64,000 nt of DNA from Entoloma clypeatum (lineage: Eukaryota; Basidiomycota; Agaricomycetes; Agaricales; Entolomataceae): NCBI GenBank assembly GCA_963565915.1, contig OY751488.1, forward strand, positions 186,001 to 250,000, written 5' to 3'. Shown here one piece after another: positions 1-10,117 of the stretch. The notes under the pieces were generated by a model. That model worked only from the letters and a program-made list of their open reading frames with translations. It made no database searches and was not told the DNA's origin. The position numbers and the translations under genes were made by a program. Each line of letters opens with the position of its first letter. Position 1 is the first letter of the stretch.

Positions 1-1116
1 CGCCAAAGGAGACACGCCCCTCTGCACCCTAACGCCGCGCCAAGTCAACCATGGGAAGATATAGGGATTGACGTCGTAGGACCGATACCAGAATCTGATG
101 GGAAGAACGCAATTCTGGTCATCACGGACAGACATTCAAAGATGCTTCATCTCATCCCGACAACCGTGGAACTATCGGCTGAAGGATTAGCCAAGATCTA
201 TCGGGACCAGATATGGAAACTTCATGGAATTCCCAAGAAGATCATCAGCGATAGGGGACCGCAGTTCGCCGCGAAGTTTATGGAGATACTTTGCCGCATG
301 TTAGGGATCAAAAGAAATCTGTCCACTGCGTACCATCCACAGACTGATGGACAGGCCGAACGATCGCATCAGGAAACCGAGGTGTTCTTACGAAACTTTG
401 TCAACCATCTACAAGATGATTGGGCGGAATGGATCGCAATCGCAGAATTCCAGTACAATGACAAAGAACATCAAGCGACAAAGTACACACCATTCTATCT
501 CAACTACGGTCTGCATCCTTGGAAGGGAGAACTTGTGTTGGAAGACACCAATCCGGCAGCAAACGACTTCTTGAAAAAACTCAAACAGGCACGAGAAGAA
601 GCCAACGCAGCACTAAAACAGGCACAGGATCAGATGAAGAAGACAGTTGACACACGACGAAGCCCGTCTCGGGATTACCGCATCGGAGACAAGGTGTGGC
701 TGGAAGGGACTAACATCAGGACTGATCGTCCCTCAAAGAAACTTGACGCCCTCCGACACGGACCGTTCAAAGTCCTAGAGAAGAAAGGAGCTAGCGCATA
801 CCGTCTTGATCTTCCCAAAACCTGGAAAATGATCCACCCTGTGTTCAACGAAACCCTGTTATCGCCATACGAAACCCCGAAGTATGCCATTCAGAAAAAG
901 AAGCCAGCCCCTGATCCGATCATCGTCGAAGGACGAGAAGAATACCATGTCTCCACGATCCTGGACTCTCGAAAATTCCGCGGAAAGATCCAGTACCTCG
1001 TCCAATGGGAAGGGTATGGCCCAGAAGAGAACACGTGGGAACCTCGGACTAATGTTCAGAACGCTCAAGACTTGATCCGAGACTTTCATCGGCAAAATCC
1101 ATCGCGTCCACGATAA
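1..1116 (+). CDS. Ty3/gypsy family A Pol, C-terminal part: integrase core and chromodomain (5' end outside window)
   Basis: The frame is open from base 1 to the stop at 1114-1116, so this is the tail of a Pol polyprotein that enters from the left. Counting from base 1, the integrase catalytic residues are D24 (in IDVVGPIP), D84 (in SDRGPQF) and E120 (in DGQAERSHQ), with exactly 35 residues between the last two, as in retroviral-type integrases. A chromodomain follows at about residues 313-365 ([17 protein letters not shown], then [14 protein letters not shown]). This places the element among the chromoviruses, whose chromodomain is thought to steer integration to marked chromatin. The protein is almost identical to the end of gypsy-B Pol (18685-19801), so both belong to one family. 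No stop interrupts the visible part. Confidence 0.93.
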   Translation, partial: RQRRHAPLHPNAAPSQPWEDIGIDVVGPIPESDGKNAILVITDRHSKMLHLIPTTVELSAEGLAKIYRDQIWKLHGIPKKIISDRGPQFAAKFMEILCRMLGIKRNLSTAYHPQTDGQAERSHQETEVFLRNFVNHLQDDWAEWIAIAEFQYNDKEHQATKYTPFYLNYGLHPWKGELVLEDTNPAANDFLKKLKQAREEANAALKQAQDQMKKTVDTRRSPSRDYRIGDKVWLEGTNIRTDRPSKKLDALRHGPFKVLEKKGASAYRLDLPKTWKMIHPVFNETLLSPYETPKYAIQKKKPAPDPIIVEGREEYHVSTILDSRKFRGKIQYLVQWEGYGPEENTWEPRTNVQNAQDLIRDFHRQNPSRPR

Positions 1117-1231
1117 AAGAATAAACTTTGAGCCATTTTCCACATCGACTTCTGTCACATCGAGTTCCCCGCTCCAACTCTTCTCGCCCAACACGCCGTT
1201 CTTCTTATACCTTTCAAACATCATTTCTGCC

Positions 1232-1600
1232 ATGTCCAACATCACCGCCGCCTCCACCGATGCTTCCGATATCAACCCCACCATCACCACCCTCATCGGC
1301 GAAGCGCTCTCCATGCGCGACCAGATCCATGCGCTCGAAACCTCCGTTGCCGACATCCTTCACCGGCAGATGCATATCCGCCTTCATACCCTTTCCGATT
1401 TGCCAACCGCCCCCACCGCTGAGGAGAAACTCATCCTCAAAAACTATACCAACACCCTTGCTGTCGAGAACCGACGCCTTCGCCTCGCCGTTCGAGGTTT
1501 AGAGTTTGCCACGGCGGTAAACGATGAACTGATAAAGGATTGGGGTAACCGAGTTGACCCTGCCTGGGCCGATCCAAATGGCAACGATGGATGGGAGTAG
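1232..1600 (+). CDS. Small accessory ORF of gypsy family A, between integrase and 3' LTR
   Basis: This 122-residue ORF starts at ATG 1232, 115 bp after the pol stop, and ends 37 bp before the 3' LTR. I do not recognise the protein. It has a polar Ser/Thr N-terminus, a helical heptad-like stretch (EALSMRDQIHALETS, then ADILHRQMHIRLH), a short Pro segment, a second helical stretch and an acidic Trp-containing tail. The same ORF lies in the same place in gypsy-B (19935) and, broken, in gypsy-E (57757). Between copies most changes are conservative (Leu/Ile/Val, Asp/Asn), which suggests selection on the protein. A pyrimidine-rich spacer precedes the ATG in each copy, so expression from a spliced mRNA is possible but unproven. 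It could be a coiled-coil accessory factor; no function is assigned. Confidence 0.7.
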   Translation: MSNITAASTDASDINPTITTLIGEALSMRDQIHALETSVADILHRQMHIRLHTLSDLPTAPTAEEKLILKNYTNTLAVENRRLRLAVRGLEFATAVNDELIKDWGNRVDPAWADPNGNDGWE

Positions 1601-1637
1601 GTAGTCTGTGAGGACACAGACCTTGAGGAGGGGAACA

Positions 1638-2005
1638 TGTTACGGACTAACGACTACGGACGTATATGCTTACTTTTTCACTTTTACTCATCGGCCCCCG
1701 CTTACACATATCGTATTATACTTTATTTCCTTTAGTATACTTCGCTCCCGCGCTGACTCGCTTTCCGCAGCTGTCTGACTCATTCCGCAGTCGTCTTACT
1801 CAGACGCACTGCCTTCCGCAGTTATCTTACTCAGATACACTGCCTTGCGCAGCACTGACTCATATGCTATCGCCTATAGTCAGTACCTATATAAACCCTT
1901 TGTACTATAGCTAGATTCCTTAGATTTAGCAATCACATTGCTCTTCGCCTTTCCATCTTCCTGCATACTCTGCCCGAACCTTGGAACGGTTTGTTACGCA
2001 TAACA
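1638..2005 (+). repeat. 3' LTR of gypsy-A (368 bp)
   Basis: The repeat begins TGTTACGGACT and ends CATAACA, matching LTRs at 14116-14516, 26191-26522 and 58163-58543. A purine-rich tract (GAGGAGGGGAACA) sits just before it, as expected for a polypurine tract. Inside are direct repeats of about 30 bp containing TTCCGCAG and CTTACTCAG, two TGACTCA sites, a TATATAA box near 1888 and the conserved CCTTAGATTTAGCAATCAC segment that would contain the mRNA 5' end. Element D sequence starts directly after the LTR, so A appears to have inserted into or next to D. The target duplication cannot be tested because the 5' end is outside the window. Confidence 0.9.
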
Positions 2006-2737
2006 GAAGGGGGGTGGGCTGAGGGAAACAGGGGGTAATGTTACCAAGGGATCTTCTGGGAATTTTCGGTGCAATTTGGAGTTTTTGGGCATGGTAGTTG
2101 GAACGGGTCGTATCTTCTGCGCAACAGTCTTGTAAGCCAATACACATCGGACGGGGTCGTATCGAAATGATGATGCAAGTAAGAACTCGCCAAGAGAAGA
2201 ATGTGCCAGCGGGAGTAAATCGGAGTTGGTATTTCCGGTTATGGGCGCCGATTGATCGTACTGCCACAGGTTTGTTTGATCGAGATTGGACCAGAAGTAT
2301 GCAAGGTTGAGTTGGCTTGGCGTTCTGTTCCGTGCGACGACAATGCGGGCTTGCTGTCCTGTTTTGTCTCGTGGATCGTGAACTTTAACTACAACGCGCT
2401 GTCCTTCGTCGACGCGTTTCATCTTCACGCTCTTTTGCCAAGGACGGCCGAGTAACAGTCGGAAAGGTGTGTTTGCAGTCATGTATGCATGTGCATATGT
2501 CTTTATCCCATTGATTTCAATCTCTAACCATTCCACACAGCCCAACATTGTCTCCCTGGTCCCATTGGCCGTCTCCATTACCATCACCCATTCCCTATTC
2601 ATGTCCAATTTCAAATCTTCGACCAAGTCCTTCCTCGCAATGACAATCTCCGATCCTTCATCCAACAAAGCAAGCTCCTGTTTCCCACCGACCATTACAT
2701 TGATTTCGCACAAGGGCGAGCTAAAGTTGAGTTTCAT
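2006..2737 (-). pseudogene. Element D: retroviral-type aspartic protease region, truncated at the gypsy-A LTR
   Basis: The minus-strand frame continues in phase from the upstream Gag frame after one TGA (2744-2746), then reads from ATG 2737 down to the gypsy-A LTR, where it is cut; its stop codon is supplied by LTR sequence. A retropepsin-like core is visible: ALLDEGSEIVI about residues 23-33 where families usually have D-S/T-G, followed by a hydrophobic-Gly motif (FRLLLGRPW, about residues 90-98) typical of the C-terminal half of the fold. The D-E-G instead of D-S/T-G is unusual, but I believe related fungal elements share it. No RT, RNase H or integrase is present on this side; they would have lain to the left and are lost or outside the window. 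Confidence 0.7.
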
Positions 2738-2743
2738 GGTTGT

Positions 2744-5014
2744 TCATGGATCTTGTGTGAGGACTGCGGTGGTGGCATCGTCATGGGTATACGCAGAATT
2801 TGGGACACGTTGAGTGCGTAGATTCTCGACAAGACACTTGCGAAGGCCGGGACTAGCTGAGCAGAGGTCTTGAACAGGTACAGCGATGACAGTTGCCATG
2901 ATCTTGTCATAGATGCGGTCGACGGATGCGGGGTCGGCTATCTTTGCTTCATATATGAATGCAGGGGGTGGGATTACGGGTCGTTCGGGTATTGTGCTAG
3001 GTGTTACTTGGTCTTTTTGTTCATTGGCTTGCTCCGTGTTGTCAGATGCATCTGTAGTTGAACGTGTTGCGTACGCGTATCCCTCGGCGTTCCAATGTTC
3101 AAGATCCTCGAAGCCACCCAGCAAGATTTCGTCTTCGTCGTCGACATTGTGTGCTCCATCCATTTCCTTCACCACGTCCTTTTGCACAGGTTCGTCGGTG
3201 TCCTCAACAACTTCAACCGTGACAGCACTAACAGCTAGCGTCTGTGACCATCCGCCTGCGAAATAAGCCATTGTCGCAGTATTCTGTGGCGCTGTGTGTT
3301 GCTGATGCCAGTCGTTGATGGATCCTTTAATTCCATCGGGGTGGCCAAGGAGACGAGAGCCGTCAGGGGCGCGGAATCGGTTGTCGCGGTAAATGCATTT
3401 ATTGTCGCGGAGGTATTCTGTCGCCTGTGGGCATTCCCTCAACAAGTGGCCTCCTTTCCGGCAAAAATGACAGACGCGGTCCGTTTGTCCCCAAGTCGTG
3501 TTCTGGGGTGCATTGTACATCGTGTTCAGCGCATTGTATGTCGTGTGCGGTGGTTTGTACGTTGCCGCGACCGGCGCTGGAGCCTGATGGTTCTTTGCAG
3601 CGAGGGCAACAAGACTGGCTGGGGGATTCATGAGGCGGGCGACGCTTGGGGTGATCGCGGCGAGGCGCGCATAATAGGTAATGTATGTATCGTCGGTTGT
3701 CGTCATTGTCGCTAACTTCTTCGTCAAGCCCTCGATAGTATCCTTTCCCTTTTTCAATTTGACTGTCTTTACCTTTACAGTCTTCTTCTTTCTGTCCCCC
3801 GCATCAGAATTGGAAGAATTGTCGTCGCTGTCGTCGCTGTCGTCGTCTGAGTCGGAAGTACTAGAGTCGGAGTCTGATGGTCCGTCGTTGACGCGCAAGA
3901 CATCGTTACCGAAGACTTCAAGGGCGACTGGCAAAATTTGATGGACACGAGGTACCCAAGTGCGGCTGAAGCGCGTGCCGTCCAGTCCGTTGGCCTGTAA
4001 TTGCGCAAGGATACGGCATTGGGCGTTGGCGGGGAATCCTTTCCAAAATGCCTTGTCAAGTTCCTTTTCGGATACGATTTCCCTTGAAAGTAGACTTCTT
4101 CCGATGCGCATGAAGTTGTGATGGTACGTCGTCACTTCGTTTCGATTCCTAATCTTCTTCTTCCTTCGCCGTCTCACAATTTTATCGAGTTTGGCCTCAG
4201 TCTTCTTTCCACTGTCGATGGCATCGGGGTACGAGTCGATAAGCGTCTGGCGGAAGTCCGCCCAATTCTTATCATGATAACCATCGAAAGTCTTCCATAC
4301 TTCGCGCGTTCGGATGTCGGTATAATGCACGATCCAATCAACCTTTTCTATGTTCGACATTCGGCAGGCATCAGTCAAGCTTTCATACTTGTGCAAAAAA
4401 TCCATGAGGCCCTCCGATTTCTTTGGATCAAAATGTAAAGTCTTCGAGTCGTGTGGGCGTGGCATCATTGTGATGTCACGCGATTGTGTGTAGTTTCAGA
4501 CCCAGGGAGGAAGTTGTGGTCCTTCGGTGGCGTCGGGGTCGGCCATGTTGAAATCGATAGGACCAGAGGATGATGACGAAGAAAGTAAAGAAGATAGAGG
4601 ACTAGATGGACGACGTACGGAGTTGGTTGGGGTAGCTGCGGCTGACTGTGTGTTGGTCGCAGCGTTATCGACTGTTTGGCGGGTGGAAGTTCCGCGGATT
4701 CCAAGACGCGGAGCAAGTTGTCGAGTTGATGGTCTTGGCACGGCACGGGTTGAAGCACGACCTCGGCGAGGAGGGAAACCTCGAGTAGAACGGCATGAAG
4801 GGAAAGAAATCGTGGCTGCAATGTGAAGCAGGTGACAGAGGATGGCAAGCAACCAAAGAGACATCAGGGAATGCGGCGAGCAGCGCTGATGGAACGCAGT
4901 GACGGCGGCAAGACAGACACGTAAACAGACAAGCGGTTGACAGAGGTTCGACAGGCGATGGGTACACGGCGAGGTCGGTGTCGGCAGCAGCGGCGGCAGG
5001 GCTCTCCTCAACAT
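2744..5014 (-). pseudogene. Element D: Gag-like protein with one zinc knuckle
   Basis: Two same-frame segments (start about 5014, and ATG 4468 to 2744) are separated only by a TGA at 4496-4498. The main segment of 574 residues has a capsid-like helical region (residues 1-180), a basic run (RRRRKKK, about 99-105), an Asp/Ser tract (about 200-225), a basic KKKTVKVKTVKLKKGK run, one CCHC zinc knuckle (CHFCRKGGHLLREC, about 335-348) and an acidic C-terminal third. The upstream segment is Arg/Ser/Pro-rich and probably includes leader. Protease follows in the same frame after another TGA. These features fit Gag of a Ty3/gypsy-type element. Domestication is possible but not supported, because the frame has two stops. 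Confidence 0.72.
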
Positions 5015-5157
5015 TCGTCTCGACTTGCGGTGGGCTCCACTTTTGTGGCATCCAGACCACGGGCGGCGAGTGCGCGTCGAGAGAAGCGAGAGAGCGCGAG
5101 CACGAGAGAGACGAGAGGGACCCGAATGAATGATTCCATACTACATACTACATCCCT

Positions 5158-5164
5158 TTTTATA
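5158..5164 (-). promoter_or_regulatory. TATA box upstream of element D
   Basis: On the minus strand the sequence TATAAAA lies about 145 bp upstream of the Gag-like frame at 5014, in otherwise purine/pyrimidine-skewed DNA. It could be the core promoter of element D or part of a degraded 5' LTR. No matching LTR was found. Confidence 0.35.
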
Positions 5165-5610
5165 CTACTTCATCGTGGCTGACCAGAGGACCCAATATAA
5201 CCGAAACCTGCTAAGAAAGGAATCCAAGAAACTAAATATAACCTAGAGCCGGGGTGCCATCGAGAGGGGTGCGCTCGGACCGTGTGACAAGATCCGAGGT
5301 CAGCCAGAGTCGATCCCCCACAAAGGCATATATGTGGATAGGCATAGCGAGTATATTGCATAATTAATGGACTAACATTATTTGTCGAGAAGTTACTCCC
5401 AATTTTCCTTTCTCGTTCCATCATCACTTTCCGTGCTGTCTTCATACTCATCTCCCTCCTCGTCAGAATAAATGTTGAAATTATCAACCTCCTCAAATAA
5501 TGATTCAGTTCTGTCCACGTATTCCACCTTAAGAACCTCTTGATCGTCAAGCTCAGGGGCCTAGTAAGTCCCATACAACCCCAAAACCGCCAGCACATTT
5601 ATTTTTGCAG

Positions 5611-5803
5611 CATTGACGAGGATCCGTGCCCTGGGTATGCCCATGTTTCCGATGATGCTCAAGCATTCCTCACCGAATGTGTCGCGGAGTTACTCAATAA
5701 TGCGCGCACGGAACGGCCGAAGTTCCAAGCTTACCACCTTGAGCGAGAGATGGCAGAAGCTGGGATTGAATCAGCTTACCAGGTCATGTCCCTGGAAGAA
5801 TGA
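5611..5803 (+). CDS. Probable terminal exon of an unrecognised host gene
   Basis: The frame reads IDEDPCPGYAHVSDDAQAFL and continues with a helical, Glu/Ala-rich stretch to a TGA at 5801-5803. A good acceptor (TTTATTTTTGCAG) ends at 5610 and a perfect donor (GTAAGT) lies 47 bp upstream at 5564, giving a host-like short intron. The upstream exon cannot be fixed. On the opposite strand 5398-5560 also has an acidic open stretch (EEVDNFNIYSDEEGDEYED), so the true gene strand just left of the intron is uncertain. I do not recognise the product; it may be a gene fragment. Confidence 0.35.
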
Positions 5804-6198
5804 GGGCTTCCCCAATGCTCATCGAGTGGCGGTGGAGACAATGGCGCAGCAGGGACTGCACCCAAAGAAGGAGGCATGTTTCCGAGTTCGAGTTTACGAG
5901 AACTCGGTTTTGCCAGACGCGCCAGCACCATTTTTTGGCGGCACATCTAACGTGGTATCATGATGCATTGATGCCATCATGTTCCGGGCTCCCGATCCGA
6001 TTGTCCGATTGCGATCCGATCCGATCCGATCCAAACCCAGCCATGCATTCAGGTTCACCTGGCGGCACATCTATCATGCCAGTGGCGGAATCGGATTTCG
6101 GATTGCGGTTCGGTTCTCAGTTCCATGGTGCGTACTTGTCAAGCCATTTTTCAATTCAATATTTAGTACATAGTGAATCTAAGGACTCTCCGAAATAC
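5804..6198. other. Intergenic, no gene seen
   Basis: Only short frames without family features occur here. A small GATCC microsatellite (four tandem units near 6012-6033) is the only structure I see. Confidence 0.4.
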
Positions 6199-7222
6199 CT
6201 ACGGACTATAGGGGTCCAACGTATGTCCGTAAATCACCCAATGTTCTATAATTCTAACACCAAGTTTCTCATGTAAGTTACTCGTGTCCTCCCACGACCT
6301 CGCCAATCCTGAAAAAACATACAGTTCTTTCAACGACGTAAAAATTGATTTGATGTTCTTCAAAATAAAATCTTCCGTCTCCGTTAATGCAAAGCATGGA
6401 AAGCCAAGAGCTTTCAAGCACTGTGTGCCGTCCGTATTCGCGCCATTCTTGCTCTTCTCCTCATTGTTCGCGTGATCAAGGTTGTCTGCGCTGCTTCCAC
6501 TCAGGAAATCACCTCTGAGTCGTGTCTCGTCATTGTCGTGATCGCCGTCATCTTCATCTGCGCTGCCATCCCCCCATTCATCGCCGATTAACCATGGGAT
6601 GAAAAGTTCCTCCAAATGAATCATCCCTCTCACGAATTCTACGACTTCATCAAAGGTGACCTCTGTCGAAGGTGGCACATGACATGTAGCATTCAATCCC
6701 ACCGATAGAAAGTTGAGTTTTGGGACAACAATTGATATTATCACGAGGAAGTTCACTGGAATATGCATATTGATCAGTGCATCGAGTTTCAACGTTCGAA
6801 GATTCGCTCCGTTGATGTTCTGAAGGATGGGAATCATACCACGGTAGTTTCCTTCTTTCATGAAATGCCATTCGAGGTCCTCTTCGTCAAGCACAATATT
6901 GTCGATGAAAACATCTAGCGGCGGACTTGCTTCATCGCGGCCCCTTGTCATGCGTGCTAACTCGCCTAGAATCTGCGCATAATCGTCCGGCGTCCAATAT
7001 TCCCATGTCCCGACATGAAGCCTATTCACGTGCAGCATGGAGGGAAGGCCCCACGAGAATTGTATGACATGTTGCATCGATCCCATTACTTCAATATCAG
7101 AAGTGACGCTGCCAAGGTATGTCGGGGTGTGCGTATCATCAAGAATAACATCTTCCTCAATAGTTATGCTGAATCTTTCGATCCCCGTCGCAGTGCCCAA
7201 CTCGCGCAGTATTGAAGACTGC
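6199..7222 (-). CDS. LRR-type host protein, C-terminal exon (F-box/LRR family, 5' exons not found)
   Basis: A 340-residue minus-strand exon follows a convincing acceptor (pyrimidine tract then CTGCAG ending at 7223) and ends at TAG 6199-6201. Leu-rich segments recur (MLHVNRLHV, NLRTLKLDALI, KLNFLSVGL, HLEELFIPWL, SLKELYVFSGL), the spacing expected for the degenerate leucine-rich half of Agaricomycete F-box proteins. An acidic insertion (DEDDGDHDNDE) interrupts it near residue 215. No ATG exists near the exon start, so the F-box end must be on an upstream exon; the sequence upstream (7.48-7.9 kb) is instead a transposase remnant, so the gene may be truncated. It is not clearly linked to the F-box gene at 8553-10117. 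Confidence 0.55.
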
Positions 7223-7480
7223 AGACATCAGGAAAAAATAAAAGGCTACGAAATCCACACTCAGAATATCCATTATTTTGTAGCCACACGCGTGACTTGA
7301 TAGCCCTTGGTAGTCCTTCGTAGCTGGCAGTAGTCATTACCACGGCTATGTTGTCATGGTAGACTGCTACAAGGATATGTAGAGTTAATAGTCTAGGGAG
7401 CGAGTATTATGTCATTTGAGAGGTCCGTAGCAATAATAAATTTTGTACGTCGAATTACAGGCTTGGAGAGTAGGGTTTAA

Positions 7481-7921
7481 CTATTGGCGGTGTTGTGCTA
7501 GTATCCGTTGATGAAGACTGTGAGCCTCCGCAGTGCGCTGGTCTCTGAGGACTTGTTGCTGTGAACGATTGTGGAAGTGCTCGAGGGAAGGGAGGTAACA
7601 AAGATGGTAGAAATCGTAGTGTCGAAGGTAGGGATTGAGATAGAATGAAGGAGCATCATCAAGAACACCATCTGATGTCCAATCGCAGTTTGCGGAGTGC
7701 CCGAAATGAGGAATTAAGTGACATGTGCGGATGACATGTGAGGCAGGAATGATTGATGCATAAGGCCGGTGGTTTCAAGTTGCAAATGAGATGTTATACA
7801 TCTCCAAGTCAGGAACGGGTGTGCGAAATGGCCTGAACCAATGGATATAGAGGAGAGGTTCATGAAAGGAACCATACTCGATGGGTAGAGCAAAAATGAG
7901 CCGCGGCTCACTTCCCACCGA
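7481..7921 (-). pseudogene. Plavaka-like (CMC superfamily) transposase C-terminal remnant
   Basis: On the minus strand a frame ending at TAG 7481-7483 contains the motif series YIHWFRPFRTPVPDLEMY, NHRPYASIIPASHVIR, CHLIPHFG and NPYLRHYDFYH. As I recall them, these mark the C-terminus of the large Plavaka-type transposon proteins of Agaricomycetes. One TGA (7775-7777) interrupts it exactly before NHRPY, where relatives have Arg. Upstream the similarity stops at the minisatellite (7935 on). The terminal inverted repeats and the catalytic core are not visible, so this is a fragment. Family assignment is from memory of motif order and needs a search. Confidence 0.45.
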
Positions 7922-7934
7922 TTAAGGGGGGTCA

Positions 7935-8215
7935 ACGACCGTCTCTGGTCTCCCATGGCCGTCTCTCGCCTCCAACGGCTCCCTGCCGCCCCCAACGGCC
8001 TCCTCTCGCCTCCAATGGCTGCCTCTCGTCTTCAACGGCCGCCTCTCCTCCCCTACGGCCTCCTCGCGTGCCCAACGACTTCCTCACGCCCCCAAACGGC
8101 TCCCCGCATGCCCTACGGCTGCCTCTTGTTCCCAACGGCTCCCCCGCGTGCCCAACGGCACCGATCGAGGATGACGGCAACGAGGCCCCCACCTTAACAA
8201 CCCCCTCTTGCTCGC
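7935..8215. repeat. Degenerate minisatellite, unit about 21-24 bp around CAACGGCTGCCTC
   Basis: About ten imperfect units resembling CCCAACGGCTGCCTCTCG follow one another, with C-to-T and spacer variation. The same family recurs at 52565-52850. It produces long open frames on both strands that are an effect of the repeat and not genes. Confidence 0.75.
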
Positions 8216-8552
8216 AAACGCCAGGGGGGGTAGTACAACTAAGTAATTATGATACTCACGGTAATACCTGTATTCGTAGTTGGTCGCATTTTTGTATGTA
8301 TAATAACCACAATACAATTTATTTAAAATTCATGTACCCTGTTATGCATGGCTGTATTGAAAGTAAGGAGTGGTCCATAGTGTTTGTAGTTATCGTAGCT
8401 GCTCTCTACCAAGAGGTCCGGAGAACTATGGTATCTAAGCACATGGCTATGGAGAGCTACAGTACATAAGCACATGGCTACGGAGAGCTACGGAACACTA
8501 CATAAAGGGGACTTGTGTACCTGGGTACTCGAGATACTGACCTCCCATACTT
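8216..8552. other. Intergenic, no gene seen
   Basis: AT-rich sequence with a short tandem duplication of AAGCACATGGCTAYGGAGAG near 8438-8485. No coding signal. Confidence 0.4.
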
Positions 8553-10117
8553 CTATGGACCCATGTGAATTTTTCCTGATGGACCGCGCGGGTATCGGAT
8601 ATAAAATTCATCGATAAAATCTTCCTCCTCCCTGTTCCAGCCATCATATCCGTCCTTGATCCATTCGAAGTTCTGAATGTTACGAAATATGGTTCCGAAG
8701 GTATAGCCCGTCCATTGGCTCAGACCAAGGGGGTGTCGGAACGCGACTACAGCAACACACGTCGGACTTTTTTTTTCGGCCTTGCTAGACCCCCCCCCCC
8801 CACCCCCTCCTTCCTAATATAGTATGTTATGCCCACAAACATATATATTTCTGTGAAAAACATGAGATAAAATAAAGGAAATACGTGGCCCTCTTTCTCA
8901 ATTACAAAATCGACGAGCGCCGGCGCGAGGCACCGCACCCATACCTCTGCCCGCAGCCGCCGCAGCGGCTCTGAGTTCTTCTTCCCATGCGCCGAGAGGC
9001 TCAGGGCGCACAGCGCCTCTTGGAGGTCGGGCAGCGACAAGGGCGTGCAGGAGGGCAAGCACCGTTGATGTGTGTTTGAAGCCGCGGATGTACGCGCGGG
9101 CGGCGGAGAGCGTGGAGGTGGTCGGAGGTGGTCGGGGGCAGTGAGGGTGAGGGTGAGGGTGTCAACGGAGTTGGCAATGGGAACAGTGGGAACGGGAACG
9201 GGAATGACAAGGGAGCGCGGGCTGGATACGCAGTCCCGCAGCGTGCCAGCGTCTTGGTGTGGTTGTTGAGAAGGAGGAGAGCCCGGGAGGGCATTGAGGA
9301 AGGTCGAGACGGAGCCGCAGGCCTGCAGGGGGCCTTCGAACGCGAGGCTCAGGGTGCGGAGACGGGGGGAGATGCCAGAAAGAAACTCGTGTGTTGCTGG
9401 GCATCCTGACTGCCGTTTTCGGCCAATTAATCTGGGTGTCGGACTTTTTTTTTTCACCCCCGAGGACCCCCCCCCCCCACCCACGTGTGTTGCCGGGATC
9501 GCGTTCCGACACCCCCTTGGCTCAGACCGACAAGCACAGAAAATAACTCAGGTGCCATGAATAGATTTGTTGCGTGGGGGATCTTGGAATACCTCGCTGC
9601 ACCCCCGATCCTCAGGTCCTTCATACGGTTCGCATATAGCAGATAGCGCTCCTGCTCATCTGGCCTAGGACGCCGTACCAAATCCTACATGGGATTTATA
9701 TCACTTGAAATTGTGATGAAGCAGTTGGTACACACAACCCATTCTGCCTTGGGCAGTCCTAGCGGATCAAGCACAAGGTCTCCATCATTGTGGTGCCCTT
9801 CGATCGCCTGTCATATTACGGTGTCAAATTTTCTGTTCATATGTGCCCTTGAATTTACTTACTATCGTTCCTTCGCGCCTGGCCCATATCTTGAGAAGAT
9901 AGAGCAAAGGAATCAATGAGTGCTGACAGCGACCCCACAGTCCATCCAGGGCAGTCGTCGATAACCATTTGCATGTGAGGGAAAGGGCCCATAATGCTCT
10001 CCGCGCTTCGTCTTCATCTTTGAGGAAGGCTGCTAACTTGACAATGTTGCCTAACACTTCTAGAGGTAGTTTTGCGACAAGAGTATCACATACGGGTTTG
10101 TATTGAATAGCGGGCAT
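8553..10117 (-). pseudogene. F-box domain protein gene, three exons, disrupted by a hAT-like insertion in exon 3
   Basis: Start ATG at 10117 (minus). Exon 1 (10117-9863) encodes an F-box: LPLEVLGNIVKLAA, then LSLTCKWLSTTALDGLW and LIPLLYLL, the layout of Agaricomycete F-box proteins that recruit substrates to SCF ubiquitin ligases. Intron 1 (9862-9808, 55 nt) has GTAAGT and CAG ends. Exon 2 is 9807-9739. Intron 2 (9738-9685, 54 nt) has a weak GTTGTG donor. Exon 3 runs from 9684 (RRPRPDEQERYLLYANRMK) to 9520, is interrupted by 8726-9519, and resumes at 8717 (QWTGYTF), ending at TAG 8553-8555. Removing the insertion and one 8-bp target copy leaves exon 3 as 330 nt, exactly in frame, for a protein of about 217 residues. 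The gene was therefore intact before the insertion. Confidence 0.8.
8726..9519. mobile_element. hAT-like non-autonomous element (794 bp) with target duplication GCTCAGAC
   Basis: The ends are inverted repeats beginning CAAGGGGGTGTCGGAACG, perfect for about 22 bp and continuing with CAACACACGT in both arms. Direct copies of GCTCAGAC flank it (8718-8725 and 9520-9527). The ends fit the hAT consensus YARNG and 8-bp duplication; because target and terminus share bases, a 6- or 10-bp duplication can also be drawn. Just inside each end, GTCGGAC + poly-T + poly-C occurs in the same orientation. There is no transposase. The interior reads on the minus strand as SGISPRLRTLSLAFEGP and later LPDLQEALCALSL, resembling a Leu-rich F-box fragment, perhaps captured. 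The insertion destroys the F-box gene at 8553-10117. Confidence 0.8.

Noticed and set aside
859..1356. Antisense gene opposite the gypsy-A chromodomain
   Set aside because: It is a mirror frame of the coding strand; similar mirror frames occur opposite gypsy-B, without independent support.
7932..8197. Overlapping ORFs of 80-86 codons on both strands
   Set aside because: Produced by the minisatellite period; the same happens at 52576-53172.
8717..9528. MULE-type element with 10-bp target duplication
   Set aside because: A 10-bp duplication can be drawn because target and terminal bases coincide, but the CAAGGGG ends and an 8-bp version fit hAT better.
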